Source: Haberlea rhodopensis (taxonomy: Eukaryota > Streptophyta > Magnoliopsida > Lamiales > Gesneriaceae). From it: 64,000 nucleotides of DNA. Location of the stretch: contig CAJQUN010000911.1 in assembly GCA_907163345.1 (NCBI GenBank), positions 83,819-147,818 of the forward strand. The letters run 5' to 3'. The notes under the pieces were generated by a model, which saw nothing but the letters and a program-made list of their open reading frames with translations, was not told the DNA's origin and searched no databases. The position numbers and the translations under genes were made by a program. Of the stretch, positions 1 to 11,491 are shown piece after piece. Every line of letters begins with the position of its first letter. The stretch's first letter is position 1.

Positions 1-179
1 ACACTCTGGATGTCATGCATTTAAAAAATATATATATTTAAGGTCAGTTTCAAAATCTTACATTTTAAGTACTAGCTTCTTAATGCAAAATATTAAGGTG
101 AAATGTCTGATAGTAATGCATTGATCTTGTTTCATATGTATATTGTCTTTTGAACTATGTTTTTGATCATGGACTGTAG

Positions 180-1012
180 GATTATGAATATGCAAGTTAC
201 AACCCCATAGCCTTCGATCTGGCGAATCATTTCTGTGAGATGGCTGCTGACTACCATACAGAAACCCCTCATATTTTGGACTACGGTAAATATCCAGGTA
301 ATTTCCGCTTTTATTCTTCTACAACATTATAATGGATGTGCAAAAATAATCCCTTGAAAAATAATATCTTCGGTGTGTAGCCAGATTTAAAGAAGCGTCA
401 AACGTTTGTGCATATATATCTGAGTTGCCCAGGTACTGTTTTGGCTGATAAGTCTATCAACATGATTTTTATGTTTGCTGTGAATCGCTAATAGACAAAG
501 TATAAGATGTACTATAAATTTCCTTTGAACCATTAGACTTTCGTGCAGGCAGTCAACCTAGTGGCTCTGAGGTTGAGCAATTAGTAGAGCAAGTGGAGAA
601 GTATACTCTTGCAAGCCATCTCCTATGGGGCTTATGGGGCATAATCTCGGTATTTGCTACATAAACCTCTTTGATCTTCTGGGATTTGTATATTCCAGCG
701 AGTCAATATCTATCAATGCACAATCTGCATTCAAGTTTGATTGTTTTTGTGGTTTATTTCTCTCATAACAATTCCTTTTAACGTGGTTTAAGTTGGTCTC
801 TCACCATTTTTGGAGCTTTAGACATCAGAAATGTGCTAACATTTTTTTGCTATTTTTGTAACAATCTAAAATCAAATTCCCTCAAGTTTCTAATAATTTT
901 TTAAAACTTGTATCAGGAACATGTTAACAAAATAGATTTTGACTATATGGAGTATGCAAGACAAAGGTTTCAACAGTACTGGAGGAAGAAATCTGAAGCA
1001 CTGAAATGTTGA
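180..1012 (+). CDS. Choline/ethanolamine kinase, last four exons (5' part outside window)
   Basis: Four exons at 180-297, 385-432, 549-649 and 917-1012 have clean AG/GT borders and compatible phases and end in TGA. They encode the C-terminal part of a cytosolic choline kinase, which phosphorylates choline with ATP in the first step of the CDP-choline route to phosphatidylcholine. Family hallmarks seen are DYEYASYNPIAFDLANHF followed by CEMAADYH, which is the conserved Mg/choline-site segment of the kinase, and the Trp-rich tail HLLWGLWGI. The N-terminal kinase lobe and catalytic Brenner motif lie upstream of the window. Nothing looks broken in the visible part. Choline versus ethanolamine preference cannot be settled from this piece, although the sequence reads like plant choline kinase 1/2. 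Confidence 0.9.
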
Positions 1013-1702
1013 AGTTCTAAAACAGATGCAAAAAAGTTGCTGGTGATAGTGATACTGCTTTGTTCTTTCTATTTTTTGTTTTAAATTCTCTCTACTATTT
1101 TTTTATTTTTTTAACTTTTTACACATAATTCATGATTGTCCTAGTAGTATTAATTCATGGCACAATCTAAAAAAATCAATTGCGAATTTAAAAATAGTTA
1201 ATTAAGGAATAAGTTGGATTAGCTAAAAAGATATATATAATTAATGAATTATCCACCTTTAATGATGAAACCAAAATTTGGTCTTGTCCGTGTTTGTCCT
1301 ATCCTGGTGCTCCAATTATTCCAACGTCACCTGAAAACCACGAACAAATGGTGAGACTGTGCCGACAAGAATATCCCCCAACGAACTCCCTCTGATGCCT
1401 GCTCATTTCATTTGTGCCTGCTCATTTCATTTGTGCCTGCTCATAGACTGATGTTTATTTGTGGTTACATAGAATTCATGAAAATTCTAGTAATATCGGT
1501 TCATGGCACAATCTAATAAATGAATAATTGTGAATTTAAATGATAATTAATAAATAAATCATCATTTATTTATCAACAAAAGCCTTACTCCATAGGACCC
1601 AAATAATTACAAGTAGGATCACCAAGGAATGGAGCAGATAGTAACCCACTCTAGCAAGAACAACTACCGAAAAAGAGATTGGTTCTGTATTTAATTTTTT
1701 TT
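1013..1702. other. Intergenic, 3' flank of choline kinase
   Basis: No coding exon is recognisable. It holds a short tandem repeat (1396-1444) and two related stretches sharing GGCACAATCTAA (about 1128-1210 and 1470-1560), which suggests a small local duplication. Confidence 0.5.
1396..1444. repeat. Short tandem repeat, about 19-bp unit, 2.5 copies
   Basis: The unit TGCCTGCTCATTTCATTTG is repeated head to tail. It is a simple local duplication with no gene nearby. Confidence 0.75.
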
Positions 1703-3171
1703 AGAGTGGATGAGTTAAATATTGTTCCGTGCATTGCGTGACTCGAACTCGAATATCTTCAAAATTGAATTCACTTGGGCTAAGCCTAGGAGCTCATTTT
1801 GTATCTATTATTACTTTTTATTATTTAAATGTGAAATACCATAATTTAGTGCCATTTTATTTAATAAGTATGAAATGTGAATATTATTGCCATTTTTATA
1901 TGAGGCATTTTCTAAAATGGCCTCCATGGAAGTGCTATAACAATTTTAGCCTTTATATAATTTATTTTATAAAATTGGCCTTTAATTATGTTAAGTTTCA
2001 ATTATATCCTTTAATCATATTTTCTTCTCACATCTTTTTCCCATCCTATTTTATTCTCCCACCATCAATCTCATTAGATTATCTCCCAATTCCTAAGGAT
2101 TTTTCTCAAGGTAATCTCGTTTCTCTACATTTCTTTCATCTTCTATCTTTTTTGTGTGTGTGTGTGTTTTCACATCTTATTTCTCAATTATATAGAGTTG
2201 TATTAGATTGTAATTTTTTAGCAATTAGTTTGTACATGTTTTAAAATTGTTTATTTCATCAAAGTCGAATGCTTTTTATAGTGTTTTTATAAACTCTACA
2301 AGAATTATCTAGTGAATTATATGATGACCATGCTAGTTGATTGTGTGTATTGAAGAAATATTAAGAAACCTAACACATCTTAAATCCATAGTTTTAAAAA
2401 TTATGTGAATGTTTTTAGAGGAAGGTGTTGGAAACTTACGTGGTCTCTTTGGGAGTTGTAAATATTATATACGTAAAATATTTATTTATGTATTTGGTTT
2501 AAACGATAGTAAATATAAATATTTTAAAAAAACTATTTAACAAACTATTAAAATAACTATTCATAATGTTTATATTATTATTAGAATATAAGAAGTAAAA
2601 AGTTATTCCTTATTAAAAGGTTAAATCTTTATAATAAGATATTGTTTTTGATTAAACCCATTGATCTTGTATCGAGGTGTACCACATAGAGATTAGCATT
2701 CCAGCTATAAAAAAATTATATTTAGCATACTTGCTAAAATTCAAAAAATAAAGTCCACATGTAATTAATAATATTTTCCCAGTATTTTTAAAAATCAAGT
2801 ATAAAACTCTATGCATATGGGTCAAATGTGCCTGATTTTTTAAAGTACAGTGTTTCATCAATTTTATACATATGATTTACACTTTTTGGATTTTTATATA
2901 GATGTATATACCATTAATGTATAAGTAAAGAAAAATAAAACTTAAGAAATTTTGAAATACTTTAACGATTTATGAACAAATCATTAAATTGAAAATCGAA
3001 TTTGAGCAAAATTTAAGTTGGTTCTTCATATCGACTAGAAAATCCTTTAAATAAATGTAATTTATATTGTGAGTAGATTATCGTGTTATATTTAATTTTC
3101 GAAAATTGATATCAGTTGACTGTAAAATTAATGCCTCAAGAGTGATAATTAAAAGAGAAATTTAAGAATTC

Positions 3172-3303
3172 TATCTTAAATTCATATTTTTAAAAATAGC
3201 CTTATCTATTAAAAAATGGTATTTTAGGATTTTTAAATTATGAAATACTATATTTAAAACTATTTAATAGATAAGACTATTTTTAAAAATAATGATTTAA
3301 GAT
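3172..3303. mobile_element. Inverted-repeat element, MITE-like
   Basis: The left arm (about 3172-3215, containing TTTTTAAAAATAGCCTTATC) and the right arm (about 3260-3303) are reverse complements over roughly 40 bp with few mismatches, around a short AT-rich centre. The size and the absence of coding capacity fit a foldback or MITE-type element. The family is not recognised. Confidence 0.5.
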
Positions 3304-3632
3304 GGGTTACAATCCTTAATTTCTCCTTTTATATTGAAATAAGGGTAACTATGACCTTTCACAAACAGTAGATTTTGGCCACAATAATAAACACACGTAA
3401 CGATTGGTTGTTACAAAGTGAACGTCAGATAGCATACCGTTGAGAGATTCTCGCACTCAAATCCACGCTATCATTATTAAAGACCCCCAAACTTCTCTTC
3501 TTCCATACAAATATATAATAATCCGACGGCACCGCCACCTCGTTCGACAGGTCTCTGGCTGCAGTGATAGTTACCCAAATAAAATACACAGGGAAACACA
3601 AGAGTTTAACTACAATCCAAGAATCAGGCAGA

Positions 3633-3800
3633 GATGGGGATGGTGATAGTGATATCTCTACCAGCCGTCTCTGCTTGCTTCTTGGAGTGTACAACCTCTT
3701 TTCATTATTGCTCGGATTTGGTTGTTTTCTATTCGGAAGAGCCAAGGGTAGGCAAGAAGTATACACCAACTCTGTTTCAAATCCGGTTCGAGCTCCGCTC
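3633..3800 (+). pseudogene. Frameshifted fragment of a small single-pass membrane protein gene (copy 1)
   Basis: An ATG at 3633 starts the short peptide MGMVIVISLP. The reading frame then changes, and a hydrophobic stretch (LLLGFGCFLFGRAKGRQE) continues in another frame until it runs into hAT-repeat sequence near 3790. A start peptide plus one membrane segment followed by a GR-x-KGR basic patch resembles a family of short, uncharacterised plant membrane proteins, but this identification is from memory and weak. No continuous frame links the two halves, and no downstream exon is visible, so I call it a gene fragment. A duplicate lies at 8215. Confidence 0.4.
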
Positions 3801-3940
3801 CGAATCGAATTCGAGCCAAAAATAATAAAAGTTCAAGTTTCGAATCGAATTTCGAATATAGCTATTCGAACTCAAACTCAAATACTAAAATTTTCTTAAA
3901 GTTTGGCTTGATTCGATTCGTTTATACCCATATGGACGAC
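3790..3940. mobile_element. Right half of a hAT-type MITE (TTCGAATTCGAGCC family)
   Basis: The tail GATTCGATTCGTTTATACCC matches the right terminus of the complete elements at 11985-12443 and 35978-37329. The left terminus is missing. The same truncated piece is present in the second duplication copy (about 8375-8490), so the truncation predates the duplication. Confidence 0.6.
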
Positions 3941-4539
3941 TCAATTTAGGTTTATTAAAGTTGCTTCTGATTTGTAGTCATTGTTATGTGATCCAATTTA
4001 TGTATATTTGGTGGTATAAATTTATGGAAGCTTAATTTTTTTTAAGAAAACATAGAAGTTATATGTAATTTATAATTATATTTATGTATGATAAGATCAA
4101 ATACAATTTTACATCGAATAGTTTTAAAAATATAATTTATTGAAAAATCAATGAATGAACAGTTTCAAAAATATTATATTTTTTCTCAAAAAAAAAAAAC
4201 CCCAACTAGAACTCTACTCCTGGAGCGGCCTACACTCATTATATACGTCAGCAGCAATAAAAATGTAGTTTATTATACCCTCATGTGTTAACTTATCATA
4301 ATACCCAATATGTTGTCAAATAATAAAGATGTCCAATGTACTAAATGAAGGTCGCTGCTAATTTGGATAACACAATAACATCAAAAAAGTATATTGAATG
4401 GTATTAAACTACAAAATCAATTTGAAAAAAACTATTACATCCCAAAAGCTAAAATTTAAAAATGAATTTACAATTACATTTACAAAAAAAAAGTATTGTA
4501 TATGCGCGCACCCCGTGCAAAGTAGGACTAGTATATATA

Positions 4540-6631
4540 GGCTATGTTTGGTACGCTGTATTAGGCTGGATTGTGATGGGAAAATGTAGCAATCAGGTGT
4601 TTGTCTCGAATGTTATTTGACCTGTGTTTTCCCGAAGCCCCGGTACAATACCCTGTAGAAGCTAGGAAATAGATCCTTGCTCACCTCTAGGATTGTGGAG
4701 CTCGATTCAAACAGTGTTCATGATAATAAAGCAAATTTACTAAGCTACCCATTTTATACTTCAATCTAGCCCCGTTCTTGAAAGAAAGCTACCATCGTCT
4801 GAAACATAAGGAAGTGCTATCATGATCGATTGCTTCAATCTTGATCGTTGTTACCAGAAAACCGGATGCTACATTTTTGTTTTCATTGTTTCTTTATTTT
4901 GTCTGGTTCCATGCTTAATCTTTGCCTTGATTTTTATGGATGAGTTTTGGGATGTTTTTTGCGATTTCTCTAATTTGGGATTCTTTGTTTTGTTCTCAGA
5001 TGATAACGGCCGGAGTACTCTCGGCGTTTAGTGACATAGTGGCACAGAAGTTTTCTGGCTTTCACAAACCCCAACTCAAACGCCTTCTTCCTAAAGTGGT
5101 ATTATTTCTGATACAATGTTGAATTTTGACGTGGGATATGGTGGATGATTACTAAATTAGGTTGTGTTAATGCCTGTTAGAGGAATTTTTAATTTCTTTG
5201 AATTTGGAATGAAAGACTCAATTGGGTGCTTGTAATTCATTGTTATTGTGGTAAATTTGATTGAGTGATTCAAATCATTATGAACTGCTTGGTTTCTCTG
5301 ATGTTGCATCATGCGTGAGTGAGTCCATTCTTACTTGTGGTTGGAATCGTGAATGATTTATTGGTTGTTATGTTGAAGAATGTAATATGTGTTCTCTTTA
5401 GGGGTTTATGGTGTAAGTAGAGCTCTACTTAAAGTTTTCCTAGTGAATTCGAAAGGTGTATATTCTTCATTAGCCAGTGTTCTGTTGTGTTTGACTTCTA
5501 TGGTAATATTGTGTGCCCATTTGATGTTGGTGAAAGCTGATTGGCCATAGATTCCAACTTGATTGGCCGTGTCCAAAACATGATCTTGATGGTTTCATAC
5601 CCATTTATTTATTTTCCAATTATCATCAAACTTCGTTAAAATTGTTATTCCGACATAGTGCATAAAAATTGCATGGGAGCCTCCACTGATGATGTTGCCC
5701 ATCTCTTAGCTTGAAGGACTGACTGTATAAAAGCTGTAGCTATTAATGTTATAGACAATTATATAGGACAACAAGAAAATTGATTATATCATGTATACCG
5801 TTTTTTCATAAGCTTTCATAGCCTCTTTTGGATCCTGCCATATCTATAAAACATAGAGCATAGCTTTGGAGCGTAAACATATGGTAAAATGCAAACAAGA
5901 AAAACCATTCCAGGTGATGCTGGAACAACTGACATCTTCTCCTTGGAATAACATGCTCTTCATGATTTACTATGGATTAGTTGTCGAAGGTGAGTCTATC
6001 TCTCAGGTTGGTTTCGTTTTACGAGTTACAGGAAACTAGTTTTGGAGAAATGGACAATAGAGTAAGAAGTTGGTATTCTGTTTTGGGAATAAGGAATTTT
6101 TATCGTAGCCATTGGATCGTGTAAAAAATGTGTTTGGGCTAGAATATAATGTAATGTTATTGCTTTTGTAGTTTTTTTTTTAATTTTTTATTGCTTTTGG
6201 TTAATTCTTTATCGTTGTCTTAGATAATATCTTAGTTATGTATGAACGATTTGTATATGGATTGGAGTACCCATTGTATTCATATTATTAATATTTTTTT
6301 CTAATTTCTTTGAAAACGTATTTTGTCTTATTTTTAATTAATTAAATACTTTATTTGTCTTATTTTGTGCTTCATGTTATAACCATGCTGTTACTTGTTA
6401 AAAATTTAGATAAAATAATAGAATAAGTGAAAATATATTCAAGGAAATTTTGTCATTTTATGAACAAAATTAATATTAAGTAAACCAATCACACTATTAC
6501 TTATCATACTCATTATATGAACCAAATATAATATAACATATCCATGTTTTATCTTATCAATTCATAATCAAGCCATTATCCACTTTTTAATATATCCATC
6601 GGTTATCATATCACAGCAATCAAACGCAACC
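4540..6631. mobile_element. PIF/Harbinger-like element carrying captured PMP22 exons (Pack-type)
   Basis: The ends are defined by comparison with the empty homologous site at about 9111-9131. The filled site reads ACTAGTATAT-ATA, then element, then ATA-ATGGAAG; the empty site has a single ATA. The 3-bp target duplication is 4537-4539 and 6632-6634. The left end GGCTATGTTTGGTACGCTGT and the reverse complement of the right end (GGTTGCGTTTGATTGCTGTG) are imperfect inverted repeats of the GGnnnnGTTTGGT type seen in Tourist/PIF elements. The element is 2,092 bp with no transposase, so it is non-autonomous. It encloses two spliced-looking exons of a host gene (5000-5098 and 5914-5989). Confidence 0.75.
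5000..5989 (+). pseudogene. PMP22/Mpv17-family peroxisomal membrane protein, two captured exons
   Basis: Exon A (5000-5098) encodes ITAGVLSAFSDIVAQKF and continues to a Lys-Arg-rich segment; exon B (5914-5989) encodes VMLEQLTSSPWNNMLFMIYY. Both match the plant PMP22 (Mpv17/PMP22 family) membrane protein, which normally has about 190 residues and four membrane spans in the peroxisomal membrane. Both keep AG acceptor and GT donor sites. The first exon, the exon normally between A and B, and the long last exon with the Mpv17 signature are absent, so no functional protein can be made. The exons lie wholly inside the PIF-like element, which implies capture from a genomic locus with introns retained. 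An untranslated or chimeric transcript remains possible. Confidence 0.8.
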
Positions 6632-7009
6632 ATAATGGAAGATGGTGTGATATATTTGGTGAGGCTTTTTTCAAGATCCAAAAACAGTCATCACACACAT
6701 TGGTTTCATGTAATTCAATTTTTTTCTAAATGATCGTTGATCAACCTTATGCAACCAGATTCTTGGATGCTGTCATGGGCCACCAACTTCAACGCAATTG
6801 CTGTATTATAAAACTGAATTTAGTATATATATATATATATATAATTCAAATAAATAAAAGATAAGAACTTTATTAAAATAAAATTTCTAAGGGCAGGTGC
6901 CTCTCCCCTCCCAAAGTAGAATCGCCCCGACAGGGATTGTAAAAACTCGAGAATTGATGTCATCAAATTACTTAAGGTAACTTGTTCAAGTTAAACACTT
7001 ACTATATTA

Positions 7010-7265
7010 ATAATTAAGTATTTTAGTAGGATTAAAACTCTAAATATTTGATAGATAATTATCCAAGATACAAAATATTTGATAGAGAAGTATTTAAGAT
7101 ACAAAACACATATTAGATAATTAAATATTTTATATGATTAAAACTCTAAATAATAGATAGATAATTAAGCACTTTAGTATAATTAAAACTCTAAAATAAT
7201 AGATAGATAATTAAGCATTTTAGTATGATTAAAAATCTAAAGATGATTAAGAATTTTAGTAGGGA
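7010..7265. repeat. Degenerate tandem repeat, about 55-60 bp unit
   Basis: Several units share GATTAAAACTCTAAAT, ATAGATAGATAATTAAG and CATTTTAGTA. It sits just right of duplication copy 1 and has no coding potential. Confidence 0.65.
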
Positions 7266-7479
7266 TAAAAGTGTATCATGTTATCTCTATCTTGTCCAAT
7301 CTATACTTATTAAATAAGCCCAAATATGTCGCCTCTTTTCTCATACAGAAACCGAAAGCATCAGCTTCCAAACAAGTGCAAATTATAAAAAAAAATCGAT
7401 CATTGTAAAGTCCAAATAAATTCAACCAATCAAAAAAAAAAAAAATTCCTTCCAATCAGCTTGAATTCTCGAGAGCACC

Positions 7480-7690
7480 CATCACTTTTCACACACAAGA
7501 TTCAGCCTTAATTTTGAAAAGCACGAACGCCAACATTCTGAAATTCCCAGCAACAAGTTTCAAAAATTACATTAGCGATATTCTAAAAAAATTCATCGTG
7601 TGTTTTACATCAAAAATTCAGTCAACACGTTCCCAAACATCTATAACCTCTGTAAGTGGGATTTTGTTAATTATTCCTTTCGTTTTTAAA
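7480..7690 (+). mobile_element. Possible relic of an LTR end
   Basis: The stretch ending AACATCTATAACCTCTGTAA with GTGGG and TTTCGTTTTT after it resembles the transcribed part of the gypsy LTR at 46040-46100 (AACATCTATAATCGCTGTAA). The similarity is short and partial, so this is a weak call. Confidence 0.3.
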
Positions 7691-8213
7691 GAGGGGATGA
7701 GCTAAATATTATTCCACACATTGCAGGACTCGAACTCGAGTATTTTTAAAATGAAGTTCACTTGGGATAAGCCTAGGAGCTCATTTTGTATCTATTATTA
7801 CTTTTTATTATTTAAATGTGAAATACCATAATTTATTGCCATTTGAAAATTTAATTAATAAGTATGAAATGTGAATATTATTGCCACTTTTATATTGAAA
7901 GAAATATTCAATTGAAGGGTAACTATGACCTTTCACAAACAGTAGATTTTGGCCACAATAAACACAGATAATGATTGGTTGTTACAAAGTGAACGTCAGA
8001 TAGCATACCGTTGAGAGATTCTCGCAACTCAAATCCCACGCTATCATTATTAAAGACCCCCAAACTTCTCTTCTTCCATACAAATAGATAATAATACGAC
8101 CGCACCGCCACCTCGTTCGACAGTTCTCTGGCTGCAGTGATAGCTTACCCAAATAGAATACACAGGGAAACACAAGAGTTTAACTACAATCCAAGAATCA
8201 GGCAGAGATAGAG

Positions 8214-8372
8214 ATGGGGATGTTGATAGTGATATCTCTACCACCCATCTCTGCTTGCTTTTTGGAGTGTACAACCTCTTTTCATTATTGCTCGGATTTG
8301 GTTGTTTTCTATTCGGAAGAGCCAAGGGTAGGTAAGAAGTATACACCAACTCTGTTTCAAATCCGGTTCGAG
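8214..8372 (+). pseudogene. Frameshifted membrane-protein gene fragment (copy 2)
   Basis: This is the duplicate of the fragment at 3633, with the same start context (ATGGGGATG), the same frame change and the same hydrophobic stretch. In this copy a base change turns GGTAGGCAAG into GGTAGGTAAG, which puts a stop (TAA) in the frame that copy 1 still reads. The two copies are therefore decaying independently. Confidence 0.4.
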
Positions 8373-9317
8373 CTCCTTCCGAATCGAATTCGAGCCAAAA
8401 ATAATAAAAGTTCAAGTTTTCAATCGGCAATTCGAAATCGAACTTTTCTTAAAATTCGGCTCGATTCGATTCTTTTATATTCCTATGGACGACTCAATTT
8501 AGGTTTATTAAACTTGCTTCTTATTTGTAGTCATTGTTATGTGATCCAATTTATGTATATTTGGTGGTATAAATTATGGAATTTTTATAGTTAAATTTTG
8601 TCACAGCAGATTAATGGTGATGACAAGCTTAATTTTTTTAAAAAAAACATAGAAGTAATATGTAATTTATAATTATATTTATGTATGATAAGATCAAATA
8701 TAATTTTACATCGAATAGTTTTAAAAATATAATTTATTGAAAAATCAATGAAATGAACAGTTTCAAAAATATAATATTTTCACAAAAAAAAAACCCCAAC
8801 TAGAAGTATAGTCCTGGAGCGGCCCACACTCCTTGTATACGTCAGCAGCAATAAAAATGAAGTTTATCATTATCATATGTGTTAACTTATCGTATGTTGT
8901 CAAATAATAAAGATGTCCAATATACTAAATGAAGACCTTTACTAATTTGGATAACAATAACATCAAAAAATACATTGAATGATATTAAACTACAAAATCA
9001 TTTTGAAAAAAAAACATTGCATCCCAAAAGCCAAAATTTAAAAAAGAATTTACAATTACATTTACAAAAAAAAAAAGTATTGTATATGCGCGCAATCTGT
9101 GCAAAGTAGGACTAGTATATATAATGGAAGAGGGTGTTACGGAAACTGTTTTCGGCGAGGCTTTTTTCAAGATCCAAAAACTGTCATCACACATTGGTTT
9201 CATGTAATTCAATTTTTTTTCTAAATGATAGTTGATCAACCTTATTCAACCAGATTCTTGGATGTTGTCATGGGCCACCAACTGCAACGCAATTGCTGTA
9301 TTATAAAACCGAATTTA

Positions 9318-9318
<1 letters not shown>

Positions 9319-9361
<43 letters not shown>
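9319..9361. repeat. (TA)n microsatellite
   Basis: About 21 TA units. The equivalent place in duplication copy 1 (about 6824-6843) has only about ten, so the tract has changed length since the duplication. Confidence 0.95.
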
Positions 9362-9363
<2 letters not shown>

Positions 9364-9449
9364 CAAATAAATAAAAATTAAAAATAAAATTTCTAAGGGC
9401 AGGTGCCTCTCCTCCTCCCAAAGTAGAATCGCCCCGACAGGGATGAAAG

Positions 9450-10149
9450 AATTTTTTTCCTGGGATGATGAGCAGGGGAAATTGAGTGAACTAAGTGATG
9501 GCAGGTGCATTGTGATAGAGAAGTATGAGGATGATAGAGGGTAATACCCGAGGAGGAGAAAGAAAGGCAGTGGGAGGAGGTAAATGGGTGTGTTTGAATG
9601 GTGGGGCAGGGAGGGAAGAGGATAATAGAGGGCAAAGCCCGGTGAAAAATAAGGAAATTGAATTGCTGGGAAAGGTGAAAAAAATGAAAGTTGGTATTAT
9701 TGTAGGAATCGGTCAATGGTAGAGTGATTTGAGTTCTGATGGGGCGGAGGAAATTAGGATGGTGGCAAACCACAAAATGAAGTTATGGAGGGAATGTCAC
9801 TTGTCCTTGCTTAAGCATTAAGCCGGAATTATGCATGACCAATCACATGATTCTGCTCGTTTCAGTTCAATACTTATGAATGAAGCAAGCCTTTTTGTGC
9901 TCGCAGGCAATATCTGATGATGGTGCGACTGTTCAAGATCAACTATGCGCATACAAGCTGCTGATTGGCAAGCTATTTGTTGAGTATCTACGAGGGAGAA
10001 GCAGTCAGATGTATAACACAAATTATACAAAGTAGCATAAGAAGATTTACATGTGTGGGACACAACAACTGCAGGCTTATATCTAGTGGAGGAAAGATTG
10101 TGTTTATATGCACATGCATGGTTTATGCAACCAATACACCACAGATGAG
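9450..10149. other. Intergenic / 3' flank of FKBP18
   Basis: I see no supported gene. A purine-rich strand at 9520-9640 creates open frames on both strands that lack any recognisable domain. The part next to 10150 is probably FKBP18 3' untranslated region. Confidence 0.4.
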
Positions 10150-11491
10150 TCAATGTCTAAGGCTGGCCAGCTCAATATCAAATACGAGTGTACCCAAAGT
10201 TGAGCCTTCTCCATTGGCCAGGCGTGTTGGATTGAAGATCGTGGTAAATAACCTCTGTCTGTCAAAAAACTGCACACCAGGGAAACCAACCAGCAAGGAT
10301 ATCTCAGATGAAAAAATAACAATAATTTGAATTCTGAATTATTTTGGCCTAAGGTTGTCTAACAGACATCTGCCACAGCATTTTAATATTTTGTTCTTTC
10401 TGACTTAAATAGACCCTTTTTCCAATGATTTGCGATAATTATATTTCATTTTAGTTCTTTATGTTTTGTAGTTGCAGCTTAATATTTAGTGCCGAATATA
10501 GAGATTGCAGCATCATTCAGGGGCGTCCTCCTGAAGTTTAGACATGATACATCTAGCTACTGACAATGGCGTGAAGAATACTACACAACTGTACCATACG
10601 AGAAACTTCAGCCAAAACCAGAAAACAAGCATAAGAAAATGGAGTAACTCCAGAGATTACATACATTCGGTGGAATCGGTTCTTGAGATGTGTTTTGATA
10701 TCCTTGAGATGGTGGAATAATGATTCTGCGAATGCCACCAACTCTCATTGATTTTACAGCTGATTCCATTCCAGATATAACCTAATTAGTTCCGATGTGG
10801 CAAATAGAATCTGTTACTCAGCCAAATTTTTCACATTATACATATTACTAATTATTATTTTGATAACTTCCTTTAATCCTTGTAGATTTTAGGAAGTATA
10901 AGAAAACGAAACAGCGTCCGTGCAGTTAATCATTCCAAGTAAGAAAATAGAAGAGCATCCACTCAAAGCTTACTTTTCCGGAACCAAGGACGAATTCAAA
11001 AGGAACTGGCTCTCCATTTTCATCTTTATGATCGTAGGTTGAGTCGAAGCGCCATCCCTGTTTCGCCGCTAATCTTCCATAGTAATGAATCGCAACCTTT
11101 TTGGTCCAAATTAAAAACGCGAATGATACACTCTGCAAGTATCCAATCACAAGATAAAAAGCAGTGAAAAGAATATTAAGGTATAGGAGACCTTGTCGCC
11201 ATCAACGGGGGTGTCCCCACCTTCGCCAACTCGAAGGTCTAGAGCCTTGACACCGCCAGAGTTGGGGAGCTCCACGAAATCTGAAATGGTAGGTTTGGAG
11301 GAGGCGTAATCAGAATCTAAGAACGCCAGTCCGGTGAAAATGGTGGTAAATGTAAACAACGACAGAGCTTTTCTCCTGGTAGATGGCAACGCACATGCGT
11401 GAAATGAAGGAAGTTGAGTGATAGAAAATGGCGAGGGCAAAATAAGTGAGTTGAATCGGAATCGGAAGTGAATGGGCATAAATGCGGACAT
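10150..11491 (-). CDS. FKBP18: FKBP-type peptidyl-prolyl isomerase, thylakoid lumen (FKBP18-like)
   Basis: Four exons on the minus strand, 11491-11192, 11096-10974, 10781-10665 and 10269-10150, join in phase 0 to give about 219 residues. The first 60 residues look like a bipartite plastid/lumen signal: a Ser/Phe-rich start, then STRRKALSLF and a hydrophobic stretch ending AS. The twin arginine suggests Tat export into the thylakoid lumen. The FKBP domain follows (VAIHYYGRLAAKQGWRFDST, then VPFEFVLGSGK, MESAVKSMRVGG, IIPPSQGYQN). The C-terminal exon (FFDRQRLFTTIFNP, then STLGTLVFDIEL) is typical of plant FKBP18 and differs from canonical FKBP12. Such lumenal FKBPs fold or assemble photosynthetic proteins; catalytic activity is not proven. 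It is complete, with conserved intron positions. An alternative acceptor near 11133 would add about 13 residues but is less consistent with the family. Confidence 0.9.

Larger units (their letters stand above)
1703..6961. repeat. Segmental duplication, copy 1
   Basis: Three blocks of this interval reappear in order at 7690-9450: 1703-1895 matches 7690-7890, 3340-4539 matches 7915-9123, and 6632-6961 matches 9121-9450. The matching blocks are near-identical at the base level, including ends such as AGGAGCTCATTTTGTATC. Copy 1 additionally contains a 2.1-kb transposon insertion (4540-6631) and about 1.4 kb (1900-3340) that copy 2 lacks. Confidence 0.85.
7690..9450. repeat. Segmental duplication, copy 2 (with empty transposon site)
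   Basis: It is collinear with copy 1 but shorter. It retains the small membrane-protein fragment and the hAT half-element. It lacks the PIF-like insertion, so it preserves the pre-insertion site at about 9111-9131. The right part (9121-9450) ends near CAGGTGCCTCTCC and GATCGCCCCGAC-type sequence, as copy 1 does at 6894-6940. Confidence 0.85.

Noticed and set aside
1729..2244. Long open frame on the plus strand (171 codons)
   Set aside because: AT-rich, hydrophobic low-complexity translation with no splice-consistent neighbours or motif, and part of it lies in the segmental duplication and is not conserved as coding.
9393..9773. Open frames on both strands in purine-rich DNA
   Set aside because: They arise from base composition bias. 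No domain, no conserved start context, no partner exons.
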